Shown here in pieces: positions 6,221 through 8,158 of a DNA stretch of 8,158 nucleotides. Source of the DNA: Acidobacteriota bacterium (GTDB lineage: Bacteria; Acidobacteriota; Blastocatellia; Pyrinomonadales; Pyrinomonadaceae); the NCBI GenBank assembly GCA_003222835.1, contig QHXE01000605.1, positions 1-8,158 on the forward strand. Direction: 5' to 3'. The notes below the pieces were generated by a model. The model did no database searches and was not told the DNA's origin. It saw only the letters and a list, made by a program, of their open reading frames with translations. Each line of letters starts with the position of its first letter. Within the stretch, counting starts at the first letter, position 1. Position numbers and translations under genes: made by a program.

Positions 6221-7513
6221 CTATCGAGCGATACTGCTGAGTACCGCGCGACCCCTGGTCTCCAGTTCGTCGCTGAGCCAGGACATTAATACCGTCACAG
6301 GGTTCAGCTTTGCTGCGACTGGGGTTGTGCGAATTAGAGAGTCGTCAGCCGCAACTTCCGGAGCGGCTTGACTACTAAATTGAACATTGCTGTCGACTGA
6401 GCTGTAAATTGAAAGATACATTTGCGTCTCAGCAGGAATCAGCCTCCGCCATCCCGCGCCACCATTCTTCAAATAGAGCGGCAGACGCATGGGATTCGAA
6501 TTATAGCCCGCCGCCAAGAGCTCAGACTTGTTGGCGACGCCGTTGCGCAGCGCGTTCTGCACCTCGTCCTGCTTTTGCAAATAGCGCCATGTATCGTTGA
6601 TATACAACAGCATCGCTTCGAGCGCATTCGCATGATTGCGCATGCCGCTCACGAAATCAGTTGCGAGGTCTATAGCCGGATGTTGTTGCCGAATACCTTC
6701 GTAAGTTCGCGGAATCATTTGAATCATGCCGCCCGCGCCCGCCGAACTTACGGAATACCTGAAAGTGTCCCCTTGATTGAGCGCATAGAGCGACAAAATA
6801 TCCGGGTAGATTTTGCTGCGATCTTCATTGAGAAAGCGCCGATGGTCCGTATGTTCGACAATAACCAGGTGCTCGGCAATGTTGATGATATCGTTCGAAA
6901 TGTTGACCCCGTTATCAGCCAGGTGCTTGGCCGCGGTCTCGAGCATCGTCGTCACGTATGAGTTGCCGGCCGAGATAACTTCTGCCGAAAGCAGTGCCGG
7001 ATGTGCAGAGGTGTAATAGGCAGTCTCGGTAATACTGCCGCTCTTCACAATCGGATACTGCACGACGAGTGGCACGAACTGGCGGCCCGTCGTTGCGTCA
7101 CTTATCGTCACTGCGGTGTTGACGCCGTTTGGGCTAATCACATGCACGAGCACCGAACGGCCAAGCTGGGTTGTCGCCGCCAGCTTCGAGCCTTTAATAA
7201 GAAAGGAATCTTTGGGTACCGAGAAGATGTTTATCTGCGACGTTTCCTGATCAAGCGCGGCCAAGGTCACCGATGTGCTCGTCAAGGCCGCGCGGGATCT
7301 CAATAATTGCTTCGCGTCAGCAATTTTCTCAGCAACTTGAGCGCTAGATAGAGCCGGCAAATTTGATGAAGCTACAACCGAAGGTGAAGCCACGGTATCA
7401 GCGATTTGATCGGGCTGCGAAGCCGAATTGATTTCCTGAGACTGGCCCAACGCGTTGGTCGCGACAAGCGCGCACACAAATACCCCTGCAAGGAACGTGA
7501 AGATTTTTCTCAT
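6221..7513 (-). CDS. exported lytic transglycosylase-like (SLT-type) protein with atypical active site
   Basis: The 430-aa product starts at an ATG preceded by AGGAG (7520-7524 on this strand) at 6 nt. Residues 1-23 are a signal peptide ending NALGQ. Residues 24-90 are a low-complexity, helix-prone region. Residues 93-185 look beta-rich with no family I recognise. The C-terminal half carries SLT/lysozyme-like motifs: SSAGAGGMIQMIPRTYEGI (256-274, equal to S-x-x-GA-x-GLMQ-x-P-x-T), AMLLYINDTW (300-309) and LLAAGYNSNP (332-341, equal to AAYNAGP). In SLT enzymes the catalytic Glu is in an 'E-S' about 12 residues before the GA; here that place reads NQGDTF with Gln247. An alternative acid is Glu220 in LVIVEHTDH, 36 residues further upstream, as if an insertion separated the motifs. 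It probably acts on or binds periplasmic peptidoglycan; whether it cleaves is open. It is convergent with the 5115 gene. Confidence 0.8.
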   Translation of the reverse strand: MRKIFTFLAGVFVCALVATNALGQSQEINSASQPDQIADTVASPSVVASSNLPALSSAQVAEKIADAKQLLRSRAALTSTSVTLAALDQETSQINIFSVPKDSFLIKGSKLAATTQLGRSVLVHVISPNGVNTAVTISDATTGRQFVPLVVQYPIVKSGSITETAYYTSAHPALLSAEVISAGNSYVTTMLETAAKHLADNGVNISNDIINIAEHLVIVEHTDHRRFLNEDRSKIYPDILSLYALNQGDTFRYSVSSAGAGGMIQMIPRTYEGIRQQHPAIDLATDFVSGMRNHANALEAMLLYINDTWRYLQKQDEVQNALRNGVANKSELLAAGYNSNPMRLPLYLKNGGAGWRRLIPAETQMYLSIYSSVDSNVQFSSQAAPEVAADDSLIRTTPVAAKLNPVTVLMSWLSDELETRGRAVLSSIAR

Positions 7514-7827
7514 CTAAAACTCCTAACTCGTTTTTATGAAGATTTCGGGCGTGCCGGGAATTCGCTTGTGGCGAATATCTATAGATGCTGTCCCGATTAT
7601 GTGGGTTGCGAGAGATTCGAACCGTGGCGACTATCAATTAGACCGTACCGTTAGCGCACAACTCGCGCACGAAAGCCATAGGATCGGGAATGTTCGGCCG
7701 GCATCATTGCCCAACGAAGTAGCCCCGAATGAGAATAGACTTTTCGACTGCCGCCATTGACAGTTGGAATTGCCGCAACTATATTGCCATCGCTGTTAGA
7801 TCCCGCCGCAAGAATGGAGACTTTGAG
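7514..7827. other. 314-bp divergent intergenic region
   Basis: It lies between two divergent starts. Contents: the ribosome-binding site of the minus-strand SLT gene (7520-7524), a 6-bp hairpin ATTCGC/GCGAAT (7560-7565/7571-7576), a 10-bp perfect palindrome ATCTATAGAT (7577-7586) that could be an operator or contain the minus-strand -10, a tRNA-like stretch (7602-7677, minus), the nuclease promoter (7757-7785) and its ribosome-binding site (7816-7819). No credible gene is present. Confidence 0.6.
7757..7785 (+). promoter_or_regulatory. strong sigma70-type promoter for the S1/P1 nuclease gene
   Basis: TTGACA (7757-7762, 6 of 6) and TATATT (7780-7785, 5 of 6) are spaced by exactly 17 bp. Transcription would begin near 7792, leaving a leader of roughly 35 nt before the ATG at 7828, with GGAG at 7816-7819. 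Confidence 0.72.
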
Positions 7828-8158
7828 ATGAAAAGACTACATCGATTAATCGCATGCTCGCTGCTGTTGATACTTGTCTGTAGCGTGCCTTCGTATGGCT
7901 GGTTCAATCTCGGCCATATGGCGGTAGCTTACGTTGCCTACCAACAATTAACGCCGGAGAAAAAGGATCGCGTAGACGCGCTTCTGCGTTTGAATCCGGA
8001 TCGAAAAAACTGGCTGAAGCTCATTCCGCAAAATGCGTCGAAAGAAGATCGACGCATGATGATCTTCATGATCGCCGCTACTTGGCCTGATCGGATCAAG
8101 AAGCTCAAGAACATCTACAAGAATGACACGAAGAACGGGGACGTTCCTGACGGAAAAG
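7828..8158 (+). CDS. S1/P1 nuclease family protein (partial, 3' end outside window)
   Basis: The ATG at 7828 has GGAG 8 nt upstream and opens a frame of 110 codons to the right edge. Residues 1-24 are a Sec signal peptide; predicted cleavage after PSYG leaves Trp25 as the mature N-terminus. Mature WFNLGHMAVAYVA (25-37) matches the N-terminus of P1 nuclease (WGALGHATVAYVA), where Trp1 and His6 bind the trinuclear zinc cluster; Trp25 and His30 keep the exact spacing. LTPEKKDRVDALL (41-53) is the usual second element. ATWPDRIKK (84-92) corresponds to the P1 'ASWADE' segment with its zinc-ligand Asp (Asp88 here). The family consists of secreted Zn2+-dependent nucleases of single-stranded DNA/RNA, often with 3'-nucleotidase activity, about 260-300 aa long. 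Roughly two thirds is missing to the right. The product should act in the periplasm or outside the cell, probably in nucleic acid or phosphate scavenging. It has its own promoter. Confidence 0.9.
   Translation, partial: MKRLHRLIACSLLLILVCSVPSYGWFNLGHMAVAYVAYQQLTPEKKDRVDALLRLNPDRKNWLKLIPQNASKEDRRMMIFMIAATWPDRIKKLKNIYKNDTKNGDVPDGK

Noticed and set aside
5968..6289. two overlapping plus-strand frames starting near 5968 and 5999
   Set aside because: They run through the hairpins and the terminator into the convergent gene and lack Shine-Dalgarno sequences or recognisable protein features.
6422..6961. 179-codon open frame on the plus strand inside the SLT gene
   Set aside because: It is antisense to a protein with a signal peptide, a ribosome-binding site and SLT motifs; its translation is Arg/His-rich without family features.
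1..8158. CRISPR array, insertion sequence, prophage or defence system
   Set aside because: No regularly spaced direct repeats, transposase or integrase motifs, or defence-type domains are visible.

Overview
The window looks like a chromosomal housekeeping and cell-envelope stretch of a Gram-negative-type bacterium with moderate GC. The mix of an S41 protease-like protein with an acidic/proline C-terminal tail, a YMGG-like glycine-zipper protein, an S1/P1 nuclease and secreted aspartyl protease-like and transglycosylase-like proteins fits Acidobacteriota, perhaps Blastocatellia. That assignment is inference from gene content only. There is no transposase, phage, CRISPR, toxin-antitoxin or defence gene in the window.

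Layout. Bases 1-340 (minus) hold most of ruvX/yqgF, cut by the left edge. A 171-bp divergent intergenic region follows, with a 15-bp perfect palindrome and a possible promoter. Bases 512-1810 (+) encode an exported PDZ/S41 protein whose catalytic serine and lysine positions are Gly and Ala; it is closed by a good intrinsic terminator. Bases 1897-3087 (+) encode a two-transmembrane ion channel with a GLG filter. After a 336-bp gap, 3424-4017 (+, glycine-zipper protein) and 4054-5016 (+, two-DTG aspartyl protease-like protein) probably form a pair. Bases 5115-5810 (+) encode a small secreted protein with one Ca-binding-like Asp loop, behind its own promoter. A 410-bp gap rich in inverted repeats ends in a very strong terminator facing the convergent gene 6221-7513 (minus), an SLT-like secreted protein. 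The window closes with the first 110 codons of an S1/P1 nuclease (7828 onward, +) behind a near-consensus sigma70 promoter.

How the genes fit together. Apart from RuvX, every complete product seems to be exported or membrane-embedded, so the theme is envelope and periplasm: processing, peptidoglycan, ion flux and extracellular nucleic acid breakdown. Nothing shows that they form one pathway; most have their own start signals and terminators. I do not see a clear new multi-gene system. The points most worth a second look are the S41 protein lacking both catalytic residues, the SLT-like protein lacking the usual Glu-Ser motif, the structured 5.8-6.2 kb gap as a possible non-coding RNA locus, and the palindrome at 354-397.
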